Translations under genes and position numbers: made by a program
Notes under the pieces: generated by a model
What the model was told of the DNA's origin: nothing
Databases searched by the model: none
The model's input: only the letters and a program-made list of their open reading frames with translations
Shown here: in pieces, positions 31,904 through 41,486 of the stretch
Numbering within the stretch: the stretch's first letter is position 1
Layout: each line of letters begins with the position of its first letter
DNA from: Pseudomonas sp. NFR16
GTDB taxonomy: Bacteria > Pseudomonadota > Gammaproteobacteria > Pseudomonadales > Pseudomonadaceae
Direction of reading: 5' to 3'
Assembly (NCBI RefSeq): GCF_900108875.1
Contig: NZ_FNYJ01000002.1
Span: 39,921 to 103,920 of the forward strand
DNA: 64,000 bases

Positions 31904-33778
31904 TCAATACTTCTCGATCTTTGCCGCCGATTGCAACTGAGCCTGATACGACTCGAAGTCCTGACGGCCCTCGCGGGACGCGAGGAAACGGCGGTACTGC
32001 GTCTTCTCGGCATCGGTCGCCGGCGCTGCCTGATTCACGCCATTGAGGCGCACAATCACGAAGCTTCCATCAGCGGCCGTCAGACTGCCATAGACCGGCT
32101 TGTCCTTGCCTTCAGGCTTGGGCATACGGAACAGCGCCTGCAAGACCTGAGGATCAACGCCCTCCTGACTGCGCGAAGCCGCTTCCACGACCTTCCAGCT
32201 CTGACCTTCCTGCCTGGTCGCCGCATACGGCACCTTGCCGTCACGCAGACCTGCCAGCAGCGCCTCGCCCTTGGCCTTCACGGCCTCGCTGGCGTGGTCT
32301 TTGGTCAATTGCGCGCGGATAGGCGCAGCGACCGCCTCCAGTGGCAATTGCTCAGGCTGACGATGCTCCTTCACGTGCACGACAACCACCGTCTCAGGGT
32401 CAAGCTCCAGCGCAGAACTGTTGGAACCCTCTTCCATCACTTCCTGACTGAACGCGGCCTGGATCACGGCACGGTTGGCTGCAATACCTTCCCCGCCTTC
32501 ACGGCCAAACGGCGCAGTGGTCTGAACCTTCAGGCCCAGGTCCTGAGCGGGCTGAACCAGGTCCGAAGCTTCGTACGCGGCGTCCTGCAATTTCTTGCTG
32601 GCATCGACGTACTTCTGCTCAACCTGCAGCGACTTCAGATCGTGAGTCAGTTTGTCTTTCAGACTGGCAAAGGACGGAACCGATGGCGCCTCGACACCCA
32701 GCAACTTGATCAGGTGCCAGCCGAACTGGCTGCGAACCGGGGTCGATACCTGATTTTTGTTCAGCGCGTACAGTGCGTCTTCGAAGGCCGGATCGTAAAC
32801 GCCCTTGCCGGCGTAACCCAGGTCACCGCCTTTGCTCGACGAGCCCGGGTCCTGCGAAAACTCCTTGGCCAGCGCGGCGAAATCCTCACCTTTGGCCAGA
32901 CGCTGCTGAATCTCTTCGATCTTGGCCTTCGCCTGCGCATCGCTGGTCTTGTCGTTGACTTCAATCAGGATGTGCGCTGCGCGACGCTGTTCGGCCAGGT
33001 TGGAGATTTCTTTCTGATAGGCCGCTTGCAGGTCTTCGTCCTTCACCGACACCTTGTCGAAGAACGAGGATTTCTTCAGCTCGATGTAATCGAGGACGAC
33101 CTGTTCAGGGCTCAGAAACTCTTTGGCGTGCTGGTCGTAGTGCGCCTTGACCTCTTCGTCGGTGACTTTCACATTCGACGGGTCGGCAGGCAGCGTCAGC
33201 GTGGCGAAGTCGCGCGTTTGCTTCTCCAGACGCGCGAAAGCATCCACCTGAGCGTCGGTGACGAAGGCACTGCCGCCGATGCCGGCGCGCACCTGACCGA
33301 TCAGCATTTCCTGACCGAGGATCTCGCGGAACTGCATGCGGCTGTATCCCAACTGACGCACGACCTGGTCGAAACGATCGGCGTTGAATTTCCCGTCGAC
33401 CTGAAACTCGGGCGTCAACAGGATCTGCTGATCCAGCGCGGCCTCGGAGAAGCCGAACTTGGCATCGGCTGCACCCTGCAGCAGCAACTTGCGATCGATC
33501 AGGCCTTTGAGGGCCGAATCGCGCAGCATCTGCTCGTTGAGCATCGCCGGATCAAAATCCTTGCCCAATTGTTGCATCAGCTGACGGCGTTGCATTTCAA
33601 CGGCCTGGCCCAACTCGACCTGAGTGATCTCGTCGCCATTGACCTTAGCGGCATCCTGAGAATGGCCAGTGGCCCTGAAAATGGCATCGAAACCCGTCAG
33701 CGCCATCAGGGCCATGATGACCCCGATAATAGTCTTGGCAATCCAGCCTTGTGAATTGTCCCTGATATTCTGCAGCAT
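31904..33778 (-). CDS. ppiD: Periplasmic chaperone / peptidyl-prolyl isomerase D
   Basis: A 624-residue inner-membrane-anchored folding factor. A short cytosolic N-terminus is followed by one helix (TIIGVIMALMALTGFDAIF, about residues 16-34), a SurA-like chaperone region and a parvulin domain (about 260-360, with AAHILIEVNDKTSDAQAKAKIEEI and GGDLGYAGKGVYDPAFEDALY). It sits at the SecYEG exit and assists newly translocated proteins. ATG 33778 was chosen for its GGGGGA and because the upstream extension has no conserved sequence. It lies downstream of hupB on the same strand, behind a terminator, as in other pseudomonads. Confidence 0.94.
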   Translation of the reverse strand: MLQNIRDNSQGWIAKTIIGVIMALMALTGFDAIFRATGHSQDAAKVNGDEITQVELGQAVEMQRRQLMQQLGKDFDPAMLNEQMLRDSALKGLIDRKLLLQGAADAKFGFSEAALDQQILLTPEFQVDGKFNADRFDQVVRQLGYSRMQFREILGQEMLIGQVRAGIGGSAFVTDAQVDAFARLEKQTRDFATLTLPADPSNVKVTDEEVKAHYDQHAKEFLSPEQVVLDYIELKKSSFFDKVSVKDEDLQAAYQKEISNLAEQRRAAHILIEVNDKTSDAQAKAKIEEIQQRLAKGEDFAALAKEFSQDPGSSSKGGDLGYAGKGVYDPAFEDALYALNKNQVSTPVRSQFGWHLIKLLGVEAPSVPSFASLKDKLTHDLKSLQVEQKYVDASKKLQDAAYEASDLVQPAQDLGLKVQTTAPFGREGGEGIAANRAVIQAAFSQEVMEEGSNSSALELDPETVVVVHVKEHRQPEQLPLEAVAAPIRAQLTKDHASEAVKAKGEALLAGLRDGKVPYAATRQEGQSWKVVEAASRSQEGVDPQVLQALFRMPKPEGKDKPVYGSLTAADGSFVIVRLNGVNQAAPATDAEKTQYRRFLASREGRQDFESYQAQLQSAAKIEKY

Positions 33779-33854
33779 GCGTCCCCCAGAGGGTTGTACT
33801 CGACTCTCAAAGCTGCGACACACGGAGCGGAGCGTGGGTGAAATCCGGATAGAA

Positions 33855-33886
33855 GAAAGGCGCATCCGAGGATGCGCCTTCTCGTA
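33855..33886 (-). terminator. Rho-independent terminator of hupB
   Basis: On the minus strand GGCGCATCC and GGATGCGCC form a stem with a two-base loop, followed by TTTCTTC. It ends the hupB transcript before ppiD. Confidence 0.75.
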
Positions 33887-34021
33887 ACTTACGTGTAAAG
33901 CGGACAGGGTTCGCAATTGCGTCCCCTGAGGTGACAGGCCAGCGCTTGACCAACCGCACTTGCCGCTTCACAACCCGAACAGAATAACGCCGTTCCGGGT
34001 GGGCAAAGGTAAAAAAGAAAC

Positions 34022-34294
34022 TTAGTTGACGGCTTCTTTCAGAGCTTTACCGGCTTTGAAGCCTGGTTTCTTGGCAGCCGGGATTTCCAGAGTCTTACCG
34101 GTCTGTGGGTTACGGCCGGTACGAGCAGGACGATCAGTCACGGAGAAAGTGCCGAAGCCAACCAGTACAACAGAGTCGCCAGCCTTAAGAGCGCCAGTGA
34201 CGGATTCGATTACTGCGTCCAGCGCACGGCCAGCAGCAGCTTTCGGGATGTCAGCGGATGCGGCGATAGCATCAATCAGTTCCGACTTGTTCAC
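34022..34294 (-). CDS. hupB: DNA-binding protein HU-beta
   Basis: A 90-residue HU/IHF-family protein: [32 protein letters not shown] then [52 protein letters not shown], in which the arm motif GRNPQTGK and the preceding RPARTG are intact. It bends and compacts nucleoid DNA as a homo- or heterodimer. The lon-hupB-ppiD order is the standard one. A strong sigma-70 promoter is visible in the lon-hupB gap. Confidence 0.97.
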   Translation of the reverse strand: MNKSELIDAIAASADIPKAAAGRALDAVIESVTGALKAGDSVVLVGFGTFSVTDRPARTGRNPQTGKTLEIPAAKKPGFKAGKALKEAVN

Positions 34295-34389
34295 TCTAAG
34301 TCCCCTTATATCTATATTGAGTATATTTCTAAGTTTTTTGGTGTAGCCAAACGAACACTGTATGGCCTGATGAGGCTTGAAGAGCCGCT

Positions 34390-34418
34390 TTATAACAAGG
34401 GCTCTAAAAAGCTGTCAA
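34390..34418 (-). promoter_or_regulatory. Sigma-70 promoter of hupB
   Basis: On the minus strand TTGACA (34418-34413) and TTATAA (34395-34390) are separated by exactly 17 bases. This predicts a start point near 34383 and a leader of about 90 bases before the hupB ATG at 34294. Confidence 0.85.
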
Positions 34419-34433
34419 GGAAGGCCCCCCAGA

Positions 34434-36830
34434 CTAATGCGTGCTAATTCTTTCCTTGGAATCGGACTCGCGTTTTTCATCCTTTGCAACCATCTCCGGA
34501 GCCACATCCGGCAAGGGCTCCGGCGCGTATTGCAGCGCAATTTGCAGGACTTCGTCAATCCATTTAACCGGTTTGATCTGCAGATCCTGCTTGATATTGT
34601 CAGGAATTTCTTTCAAATCCCGAACGTTTTCTTCCGGGATGATCACCGTTTTAATTCCACCCCGGTGAGCGGCCAGCAGTTTTTCCTTCAAACCGCCAAT
34701 CGCCAGAACCTGACCACGCAGGGTAATTTCACCTGTCATTGCGACGTCTGCACGTACCGGGATCTGCGTCAGCGCTGAAACCAGTGCCGTGCACATGCCT
34801 ACACCGGCGCTAGGGCCGTCTTTAGGCGTCGCGCCTTCCGGCATGTGGATGTGCGTGTCGCGCTTCTCATGGAAGTCCAGAGGAATGCCCAGGCTTTTGG
34901 CACGACTGCGTACGACGGTGAGCGCAGCAGTGATCGATTCGACCATCACATCGCCCAGCGAACCGGTCTTGATCAACTGACCTTTACCCGGCACGACGGC
35001 CGCTTCGATCGTCAGCAATTCACCCCCGACCTGAGTCCAGGCAAGACCCGTGACCTGACCGATCTGATCCTGCTGTTCAGCCAGACCGTAGCGGAACTTG
35101 CGCACCCCGAGGAAGTTTTCCAGCATCGCGGCAGTGACCACGACGGTGAAACGCTTCTCGTGGGCGTGCTCCTTGACCGCCTTGCGGCAGACCTTGGCAA
35201 TCTGACGCTCCAGGCTACGCACGCCGGCTTCACGCGTGTAATACCGGATAATGTCGCGTATGGCCTCTTCTTCGAACTCGATTTCGCCTTTCTTCAAGCC
35301 GTTGGCAGCGATCTGCTTGGGCGAGAGGTACTTGGTGGCGATGTTGATTTTCTCGTCTTCGGTGTAGCCGGGCAGACGGATCACTTCCATACGGTCCAGC
35401 AGGGCCGCAGGAATATTCATCGAGTTCGCGGTGCAGAGGAACATCACATCGGACAGGTCGTAATCGACTTCCAGATAGTGATCGTTGAAGTTGTGGTTCT
35501 GCTCGGGATCAAGCACTTCCAGCAACGCAGACGCCGGATCACCGCGCATGTCGCTGCCCATCTTGTCGATTTCGTCCAGCAGGAACAGCGGGTTGCGCAC
35601 GCCCACCTTGGTCATCTTCTGAATCAGACGACCCGGCATCGAACCGATGTAGGTGCGGCGATGACCGCGAATCTCGGCCTCGTCACGCACACCACCGAGC
35701 GCCATGCGCACGAATTTGCGATTGGTCGCGTGGGCAATCGACTCGGCCAGCGAGGTCTTACCCACGCCCGGAGGACCGACAAGGCACAGCACCGGGCCAC
35801 GAATTTTCTTCACGCGCTTCTGCACGGCGAGGTATTCGAGGATGCGTTCTTTGACTTCTTCCAGACCGTAGTGGTCGGCGTCGAGGATGTCTTCAGCGCG
35901 CGCCAGGTCCAGACGCACCTTGCTCTGCGCTTTCCACGGCACCTGGACCAGCCAGTCGATGTACGAACGAACGACCGTCGCTTCCGCGGACATGGGCGAC
36001 ATCTGCTTGAGCTTGTTCAGCTCGGCAGTGGCCTTGGTCATGGCATCTTTTGGCAGGCCAGCGGCATCGATACGCTTCTTCAGCTCCTCGATCTCGTTGT
36101 GGCCTTCGTCGCTGTCGCCGAGTTCTTTCTGAATGGCCTTCATCTGCTCATTCAGGTAGTACTCGCGCTGACTGCGCTCCATTTGCTTTTTGACCCGGCC
36201 ACGAATGCGCTTCTCGACCTGGAGCAGGTCGATCTCGGCATCCAGCAACGCCAGCACGTGCTCGACACGGGCTGGCAAATCGATGATCTCGAGGATTTCC
36301 TGCTTTTGCTCGATCTTCAGCGCCATGTGGGCGGCCATGGTATCGACCAGACGGCCCGGCTCATCGATGCTGTTGAGCGAAGACAGGACTTCGGCCGGGA
36401 CTTTTTTGCCCAGCTGCACATATTGTTCGAACTGTGCCAACAGGCTGCGCACGAACACTTCGGATTCACGGTCCGGGGCATCGACTTCGTCAATCAGCGC
36501 CACTTCGGCGCGGCAATGGCCGTCGACCTCGATGAAACGTTCGACAGAGCCACGTTGCTCGCCCTCGACCAGCACTTTCACAGTGCCGTCAGGCAGTTTG
36601 AGCAACTGCAATACGGTTGCAATCGTACCCACGCTATAAAGAGCGTCTTCACCAGGATCATCGTCTGCAGGATTTCTTTGCGCGAGCAGCAGGATCTGCT
36701 TGTCACCGGTCATCGCAGCCTCAAGGGCCTCAATGGACTTCTCGCGCCCCACGAACAGTGGGATAACCATATGCGGATACACCACGACATCGCGCAATGG
36801 CAAAAGAGGCAATTCAATGGTCGTCTTCAT
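34434..36830 (-). CDS. lon: ATP-dependent protease La (Lon)
   Basis: A 798-residue Lon protease. The N-terminal LAN domain starts LPLLPLRDVVVYPHMVIPLFVGREKS; a coiled region follows, then the AAA+ module with Walker A GPPGVGKTS and Walker B LFLLDEIDKM, and the C-terminal protease with the Ser-Lys dyad (KDGPSAGVGM for the serine; GGLKEKLLAAHRGG for the lysine). It degrades damaged and regulatory proteins in the cytosol. ATG 36830 has GAGGCG 7 bases upstream. A heat-shock-type promoter lies 60-90 bases upstream. It is a single gene between clpX and hupB. Confidence 0.97.
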   Translation of the reverse strand: MKTTIELPLLPLRDVVVYPHMVIPLFVGREKSIEALEAAMTGDKQILLLAQRNPADDDPGEDALYSVGTIATVLQLLKLPDGTVKVLVEGEQRGSVERFIEVDGHCRAEVALIDEVDAPDRESEVFVRSLLAQFEQYVQLGKKVPAEVLSSLNSIDEPGRLVDTMAAHMALKIEQKQEILEIIDLPARVEHVLALLDAEIDLLQVEKRIRGRVKKQMERSQREYYLNEQMKAIQKELGDSDEGHNEIEELKKRIDAAGLPKDAMTKATAELNKLKQMSPMSAEATVVRSYIDWLVQVPWKAQSKVRLDLARAEDILDADHYGLEEVKERILEYLAVQKRVKKIRGPVLCLVGPPGVGKTSLAESIAHATNRKFVRMALGGVRDEAEIRGHRRTYIGSMPGRLIQKMTKVGVRNPLFLLDEIDKMGSDMRGDPASALLEVLDPEQNHNFNDHYLEVDYDLSDVMFLCTANSMNIPAALLDRMEVIRLPGYTEDEKINIATKYLSPKQIAANGLKKGEIEFEEEAIRDIIRYYTREAGVRSLERQIAKVCRKAVKEHAHEKRFTVVVTAAMLENFLGVRKFRYGLAEQQDQIGQVTGLAWTQVGGELLTIEAAVVPGKGQLIKTGSLGDVMVESITAALTVVRSRAKSLGIPLDFHEKRDTHIHMPEGATPKDGPSAGVGMCTALVSALTQIPVRADVAMTGEITLRGQVLAIGGLKEKLLAAHRGGIKTVIIPEENVRDLKEIPDNIKQDLQIKPVKWIDEVLQIALQYAPEPLPDVAPEMVAKDEKRESDSKERISTH

Positions 36831-36888
36831 GATTTCGCCTCTACGGCGGCCATAAGGCCATGGACAGATAGAAATGAGCTGAAAACCA

Positions 36889-36917
36889 AGATGGGGGTAG
36901 CTACCCAAAAAAACAAG
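36889..36917 (-). promoter_or_regulatory. Sigma-32 (heat-shock) promoter of lon
   Basis: On the minus strand CTTGTTT (36917-36911) and CCCCATCT (36896-36889) are separated by 14 bases, matching the RpoH consensus CTTGAAA...CCCCATNT. The predicted start is near 36882, leaving a leader of about 50 bases. Confidence 0.8.
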
Positions 36918-36954
36918 CGTCTATTGGCGTTAATGCGAAAGAGGCGTTGAAATG

Positions 36955-36981
36955 CAAAAAGGGACCCGTGGGCCCCTTTTC
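36955..36981 (-). terminator. Rho-independent terminator of clpX
   Basis: On the minus strand AAAAGGGGCCC is followed by ACGGGTCCCTTTTT, giving a GC-rich stem closed by A-T pairs and a T run. It lies between the clpX stop and the lon promoter. Confidence 0.8.
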
Positions 36982-37013
36982 TGTTCCAGTCGCCCGATGC
37001 GCTGCCCTAAGGC

Positions 37014-38297
37014 TTACGCGTCAGGAGCCGCCTTGGCAGGTGGCTCGCTGTTTTCGTAGATCAACAGCGGCTTGGAGGTTCCTTCGATCACGCTTTCGTC
37101 GATCACCACCTTGCTCACGTCGGTTTGCGACGGGATCTCGTACATGGTGTCGAGCAACACGCCCTCGAGGATGGAGCGCAGGCCACGGGCACCGGTCTTG
37201 CGCTCAAGCGCACGACGAGCAACCGATTTCAGCGCATCAGTGCGGAATTCCAGATCCACACCTTCCATCTCGAACAGCTTGCCGTATTGCTTGGTCAGCG
37301 CGTTCTTCGGCTCGGTCAGAATCTGCATCAGCGCAGCTTCGTCCAGCTCGTCGAGCGTGGCCAGTACTGGCAGACGGCCAACGAATTCCGGAATCAGACC
37401 GAACTTGACCAGATCGTCAGGTTCGACCTCACGCAGGGACTCGCCCACCTTCTTGCCCTCTTCCTTGCTGCGAACTTCGGCGTTGAAGCCGATGCCGCCT
37501 TTGGTAGAGCGATTCTGGATGACCTTTTCCAGGCCGGAGAACGCGCCGCCGCAGATGAAGAGGATATTACGGGTGTCCACCTGCAGGAATTCCTGCTGGG
37601 GATGCTTGCGACCACCTTGCGGCGGAACGGAAGCCACAGTGCCCTCGATCAACTTGAGCAGAGCTTGCTGCACGCCCTCGCCCGACACGTCACGCGTAAT
37701 CGAAGGGTTGTCGGATTTACGCGAAATCTTGTCAATTTCGTCGATGTAGACGATGCCCATCTGGGCTTTTTCCACATCGTAGTCGCACTTCTGCAACAAC
37801 TTCTGGATGATGTTTTCCACGTCTTCACCGACATAACCGGCTTCGGTCAGAGTCGTGGCGTCGGCGATGGTGAACGGTACGTTGAGCAAACGCGCCAGCG
37901 TTTCCGCCAGCAGGGTCTTGCCGGAGCCCGTAGGGCCAATCAGCAGGATGTTGCTCTTGCCCAGTTCGACATCGTCATTTTTTTTGTCGCGCTGGTTCAG
38001 ACGCTTGTAGTGGTTGTACACCGCTACTGCGAGAACCTTCTTCGCACGTTCCTGACCAATCACGTACTGGTCAAGGATGGCGCTGATTTCTTTCGGCGAT
38101 GGCAATTTATGCGCGCTGCTTTCTGCCTGTGCTTCCTGCACCTCCTCGCGGATGATGTCATTGCACAGGTCGACGCACTCGTCACAAACAAATACCGAGG
38201 GGCCGGCAATCAACTTGCGTACTTCATGCTGGCTTTTGCCACAGAAGGAGCAATAAAGCAGTTTGCCGTTGTCCTCGCCGTTGCGGGTGTCAGTCAT
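37014..38297 (-). CDS. clpX: ATP-dependent Clp protease ATP-binding subunit ClpX
   Basis: A 427-residue AAA+ unfoldase. The N-terminal C4 zinc finger is [15 protein letters not shown] plus CDECVDLC; Walker A is [15 protein letters not shown], Walker [10 protein letters not shown], and the substrate-binding GYVGEDV pore loop follows. It unfolds tagged proteins and feeds them to ClpP. ATG 38297 gives the standard start; an upstream in-frame start would add 15 non-conserved residues. It lies 106 bases after clpP on the same strand in the tig-clpP-clpX arrangement. Confidence 0.97.
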   Translation of the reverse strand: MTDTRNGEDNGKLLYCSFCGKSQHEVRKLIAGPSVFVCDECVDLCNDIIREEVQEAQAESSAHKLPSPKEISAILDQYVIGQERAKKVLAVAVYNHYKRLNQRDKKNDDVELGKSNILLIGPTGSGKTLLAETLARLLNVPFTIADATTLTEAGYVGEDVENIIQKLLQKCDYDVEKAQMGIVYIDEIDKISRKSDNPSITRDVSGEGVQQALLKLIEGTVASVPPQGGRKHPQQEFLQVDTRNILFICGGAFSGLEKVIQNRSTKGGIGFNAEVRSKEEGKKVGESLREVEPDDLVKFGLIPEFVGRLPVLATLDELDEAALMQILTEPKNALTKQYGKLFEMEGVDLEFRTDALKSVARRALERKTGARGLRSILEGVLLDTMYEIPSQTDVSKVVIDESVIEGTSKPLLIYENSEPPAKAAPDA

Positions 38298-38403
38298 TCG
38301 ATCGATCCAATCCGGTAGGCTTGCAACACAAGATGAAGGCAATTGCTGGATTTTTCAAGTCCGCAGGTGGCGGGTAAATCCTGCCACCCGGGATAAGTGC
38401 CCG

Positions 38404-39045
38404 TCAGGCGGTCATTTGCCGTTTGTCGAGAACAGCGTCAACCAGACCGTATTCAGCAGCGCGTTCGGCGCTCATGAAGTTGTCACGGTTGGTGTCACGC
38501 TCGATGTTTTCCAGCGATTGGCCCGTGTGGTGAGCCAGCAGCTCGTTCAGGCGCTGGCGAATGTAGAGGATTTCCTTGGCGTGAATGTCGATGTCCGACG
38601 CCTGCCCCTGGAAACCACCCAGCGGCTGGTGAATCATCACGCGCGAGTTGGGCAATGCGAAACGCTTGCCCTTGGCGCCGCCGGCCAGCAGGAAAGCGCC
38701 CATGCTGCAGGCCTGACCCATTACGGTGGTGGAAACGTCCGGCTTGATGAATTGCATGGTGTCATAGATCGCCATGCCCGCCGTCACCGAACCGCCAGGG
38801 GAGTTGATGTAGAGATGGATGTCCTTGTCCGGGTTTTCCGCTTCAAGGAACAGCAGTTGCGCCGAGATCAGGTTGGCCATGTAATCCTCTACAGGGCCTA
38901 CCAGAAAGATCACTCGCTCCTTGAGCAGGCGAGAGTAGATGTCATAGGCGCGTTCGCCACGGGCGGACTGCTCGATAACCATCGGGACCAGGCCGCCAGC
39001 GGCCTGGATGTCAGAGTTCTGCTGAATATAAGAATTGCCGGACAT
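38404..39045 (-). CDS. clpP: ATP-dependent Clp protease proteolytic subunit ClpP
   Basis: A 213-residue serine peptidase. The nucleophile is in [17 protein letters not shown], the histidine in [17 protein letters not shown], and the acidic member near [13 protein letters not shown]. It assembles into tetradecameric barrels served by ClpX and ClpA. The start is ambiguous: ATG 39045 gives the usual length, whereas ATG 39054 (three residues longer) also follows a GGGAG. It lies between tig and clpX. Confidence 0.96.
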   Translation of the reverse strand: MSGNSYIQQNSDIQAAGGLVPMVIEQSARGERAYDIYSRLLKERVIFLVGPVEDYMANLISAQLLFLEAENPDKDIHLYINSPGGSVTAGMAIYDTMQFIKPDVSTTVMGQACSMGAFLLAGGAKGKRFALPNSRVMIHQPLGGFQGQASDIDIHAKEILYIRQRLNELLAHHTGQSLENIERDTNRDNFMSAERAAEYGLVDAVLDKRQMTA

Positions 39046-39084
39046 GTCCTGCATTCACTCCCAAATAGTCATGTCTTGAATACG

Positions 39085-39112
39085 CATAAGCCAGCTCGAA
39101 GGCTGGCTTATG
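39085..39112 (-). promoter_or_regulatory. Perfect hairpin between tig and clpP
   Basis: CATAAGCCAGC and GCTGGCTTATG form an 11-bp perfect stem around a six-base loop (TCGAAG on the plus strand). There is no T run on the minus strand, so in a tig-clpP transcript this is more likely an RNA processing or stability element or a partial attenuator than a full terminator. Confidence 0.6.
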
Positions 39113-39135
39113 GTGTTTTCGAACGAGAGAAAAGA

Positions 39136-40446
39136 TCAGTCGGCTTGTGGAGCTTCTACCGGCTTGACAGCTTCTTCGTACGAGACCGCTTTGTCGGTCA
39201 CGCTCGCTTTCTGCAAAACAGTATCCACAACTTGTTCTTCCAGCACAACCGAACGCACTTCGTTCATCTGCTGTTCGTTCTTGTAGTACCAGGCGACGAC
39301 TTGCTCTGGCTCCTGGTAAGCGGAAGCCATTTCCTGAATCAGCTCGCGAACGCGGGCTTCGTCAGGCTTGAGGTCGAACTGCTTGACCACTTCAGCAACG
39401 ATCAGACCCAGCTCGACGCGGCGCTTGGCCTGCTCTTCGAACAGCTCGGCTGGCAGCTGGTCCGGCTTGATGTTGCCGCCAAACTGCTGAACGGCCTGAA
39501 CGCGCAGACGGTTCACTTCGTTTTCCAGCAGCGCCTTCGGCACTTCGATCGGGTTGGCGGCCAGCAGACCGTCCATTACCTGATTCTTGACCTTGGACTT
39601 GATGGCCTGACGCAGCTCGCGCTCCATGTTCTTGCGAACTTCGGTGCGGAAGCCTTCGATGCCGGTTTCCTTGATGCCGAACTGATTGAAGAATGCTTCG
39701 TTCAGCTCAGGCAGGGTCGGCGCCGAAACGGTGTTGACGGTCACGGTGAACTCGGCAGTTTTGCCAGCCAGTTCCAGGTTCTGATAGTCCTCAGGGAAGG
39801 TCAGATTCAGAACACGCTCTTCACCGGCTTTTGCACCGACCAGGCCGTCTTCGAAACCAGGGATCATGCGACCCGAACCCAGCACCAGCTGAGTGCCGGT
39901 GGCCGAACCGCCAGCGAACGCTTCGCCGTCGATCTTGCCGACGAAGTCGATGTTCAGCTGGTCTTCGTTCTGCGCAGCGCGGTCGACCGCTTCGAAGCTG
40001 ACGTTCTGCTTGCGCAGGATTTCCAGCATGTTGTCCAGATCGGAATCGGCAACTTCAGCCGACAGACGCTCGACGGAAACGGATTCGAAACCGGCAACGG
40101 AGAATTCAGGGAACACTTCGAAAGTGGCGACGTACTCGAGGTCCTTGCCTTTTTCGAAGGATTTTGGCTCGACGGAAGGTGCGCCGGCCGGGTTCAGCTT
40201 TTGCTCAACGACAGCTTCGTAGAAGGTCGCCTGGATCAGGTCGCCCAGTGCTTCCTGGCGAGCGCCGTCTTCGTAACGCTGGCGGATCACGCTCATAGGC
40301 ACTTTGCCTGGGCGGAAGCCCGGGATCTTGGCTTTACGTGCGGTCTGCTGCAGACGCTTGTTGACTTCGGTCTCGATGCGCTCAGCTGGCACGCCAATGG
40401 TCATGCGGCGCTCGAGAGCGGAAGTGTTTTCAACAGAAACTTGCAT
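39136..40446 (-). CDS. tig: Trigger factor, ribosome-associated chaperone
   Basis: A 436-residue trigger factor. The N-terminal ribosome-binding domain carries the signature [21 protein letters not shown] loop ([18 protein letters not shown]); the PPIase (FKBP-like) domain at about 150-240 includes [21 protein letters not shown]; the helical C-terminal arm follows. It binds nascent chains at the exit tunnel. ATG 40446 has GAGGAA 6 bases upstream and gives the family N-terminus [17 protein letters not shown]. First gene of the tig-clpP-clpX run, downstream of the tRNA cluster on the same strand. Confidence 0.97.
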   Translation of the reverse strand: MQVSVENTSALERRMTIGVPAERIETEVNKRLQQTARKAKIPGFRPGKVPMSVIRQRYEDGARQEALGDLIQATFYEAVVEQKLNPAGAPSVEPKSFEKGKDLEYVATFEVFPEFSVAGFESVSVERLSAEVADSDLDNMLEILRKQNVSFEAVDRAAQNEDQLNIDFVGKIDGEAFAGGSATGTQLVLGSGRMIPGFEDGLVGAKAGEERVLNLTFPEDYQNLELAGKTAEFTVTVNTVSAPTLPELNEAFFNQFGIKETGIEGFRTEVRKNMERELRQAIKSKVKNQVMDGLLAANPIEVPKALLENEVNRLRVQAVQQFGGNIKPDQLPAELFEEQAKRRVELGLIVAEVVKQFDLKPDEARVRELIQEMASAYQEPEQVVAWYYKNEQQMNEVRSVVLEEQVVDTVLQKASVTDKAVSYEEAVKPVEAPQAD

Positions 40447-40753
40447 GGATATTCCTCGTTGCACAGACGTTAGCCGGCCGTTTCCGACCCCAGAATCAAG
40501 GGCAAGCATTCTAGTGGGTCAAACTCAAGAAGTCACCCTACCGAAGGAGGGTAAATACAGCGGAATGCAACCAGAGAAGTACAGGCGGAGAATTCCGCCC
40601 TCACGAGCTGTCTGGAACGCGGCTGATGCACACCTATATAAAGGAAGCGAAAGCGCGGCCGGACATCGATCCAGTCCCTGGAAACATACCGGACGAGCCC
40701 GCTATCGACAGAAAAAGACGGACCCGCACAGCGATGAAACCAATACTTCGAAA
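40447..40753. other. Intergenic region between tig and the tRNA cluster terminator
   Basis: About 300 bases holding the tig promoter region. Open frames here are short, without recognisable domains, and I see no RNA structure of note. Confidence 0.4.
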
Positions 40754-40786
40754 CAAAAAAAGCCGCACGAGGCGGCTTTTTCTTTA
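40751..40786 (-). terminator. Rho-independent terminator of the tRNA operon
   Basis: GCCGC and GCGGC form a stem around CTCGT on the minus strand, flanked by A-rich and T-rich runs so that AAAAAGCCGCC...GGCTTTTTTT is read on the minus strand. It lies 37 bases after tRNA-Leu. Confidence 0.85.
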
Positions 40787-40822
40787 CCTTGGGACACTGG
40801 AGGCGCCTTCAAGGTCTGTAGC

Positions 40823-40907
40823 TGGTGCGGACGAAGAGACTCGAACTCTTACGCCTCGCGGCGCTGGAACCTAAATCCAGTGTGTCTACCAATTCCACCA
40901 CGTCCGC
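40823..40907 (-). tRNA. tRNA-Leu (anticodon UAG)
   Basis: 85 bases including an encoded CCA. The acceptor arms GCGGACG and CGTCCGC pair; the anticodon arm CTGGA-TTTAGGT-TCCAG places TAG at positions 34-36; a long variable arm (GCGCCGCGAGGCGT region) is typical of a class II leucine tRNA; the T arm contains GAGTTCGAGTCTC. Last gene of the Arg-His-Leu cluster. Confidence 0.95.
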
Positions 40908-40928
40908 GTGTGAAGCGCTTAAAGCAAA

Positions 40929-40953
40929 GGCGCCAGATTATGCATCTGGCGCC
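40929..40953 (-). promoter_or_regulatory. Stable hairpin between tRNA-His and tRNA-Leu
   Basis: GGCGCCAGAT and ATCTGGCGCC are perfect 10-bp inverted arms around TATGC. On the minus strand it is followed by TTTGCTTT. It may be a processing site in the tRNA precursor or a partial terminator. Confidence 0.55.
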
Positions 40954-40964
40954 TTCTTCGAATA

Positions 40965-41040
40965 TGGGGTGGACGATGGGGATCGAACCCACGACAACAG
41001 GAGTCACAATCCTGTGCTCTACCAACTGAGCTACGCCCAC
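40965..41040 (-). tRNA. tRNA-His (anticodon GUG)
   Basis: 76 bases including CCA. GTGGGCG at the 5' end pairs with CGTCCAC plus the extra G(-1)-C73 pair typical of tRNA-His; the D arm contains AGCTCAGTTGGTAGAGC; the anticodon arm CAGGA-TTGTGAC-TCCTG gives GTG; the T arm is GGGTTCGATCCC. Confidence 0.96.
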
Positions 41041-41101
41041 CATATTGCGTTGTAACCGACACACTCCATCAGAGTGCTACTTGTGCCAAAGCTGCCGTTA
41101 A

Positions 41102-41178
41102 TGGCGCACCCGGCAGGACTCGAACCTGCGACCATCCGCTTAGAAGGCGGATGCTCTATCCAGCTGAGCTACGGGCGC
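41102..41178 (-). tRNA. tRNA-Arg (anticodon UCU)
   Basis: 77 bases including CCA. GCGCCCG pairs with CGGGTGC (one wobble); D arm AGCTCAGCTGGATAGAGC; anticodon arm TCCGC-CTTCTAA-GCGGA gives TCT, decoding AGA; T arm CAGGTTCGAGTCCTG. First gene of the cluster. Confidence 0.96.
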
Positions 41179-41325
41179 TTATTTAATTTGCATCTTGCGA
41201 GTACAAATTAAGAGCTTTCAATCACGCTGAGCCGATCTGAACTCTACCTGACTTAATCAACCTTTCGACCTGATTCACCGCTTCCGGCTTATCGTGTCTG
41301 GGGTTGTGCCCGACAAGTGCGACGA
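41179..41325 (-). other. Leader of the tRNA cluster
   Basis: About 140 bases between the predicted tRNA promoter and tRNA-Arg. It contains no gene that I can recognise and would be removed from the precursor by RNase P and other nucleases. Confidence 0.45.
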
Positions 41326-41354
41326 ATCTTATAGACGGTCCCGGGGGTCGTCAA
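41326..41354 (-). promoter_or_regulatory. Sigma-70 promoter of the tRNA Arg-His-Leu cluster
   Basis: On the minus strand TTGACG (41354-41349) and TAAGAT (41331-41326) are separated by 17 bases. The predicted start is near 41318, about 140 bases before tRNA-Arg. Confidence 0.75.
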
Positions 41355-41486
41355 CACTTTTTTCTAAAAAATTCAGTTAATTAAAGGGCTTAGCTTATTA
41401 AGCGGACCAATCGCCTTTGCCCTTGCGTCAGGTCATGCGAGAATGCGCGCTCTTTTTCCCTCCCTTCCGATGGTTAATCACGCGTA

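Noticed and set aside
31931..33754. 607-codon open frame on the plus strand
   Set aside because: Antisense to ppiD, Arg/Leu/Gln-rich shadow without a domain.
33887..34021. Possible tRNA or small RNA between hupB and ppiD
   Set aside because: A GGTTCGCAATTGCG stretch looks T-arm-like, but no acceptor or anticodon stem can be built around it.
34845..36950. 701-codon open frame on the plus strand
   Set aside because: Antisense to lon; no protein signature.
38263..40473. 736-codon open frame on the plus strand
   Set aside because: Antisense to clpP and tig; the sense proteins are textbook members of their families.
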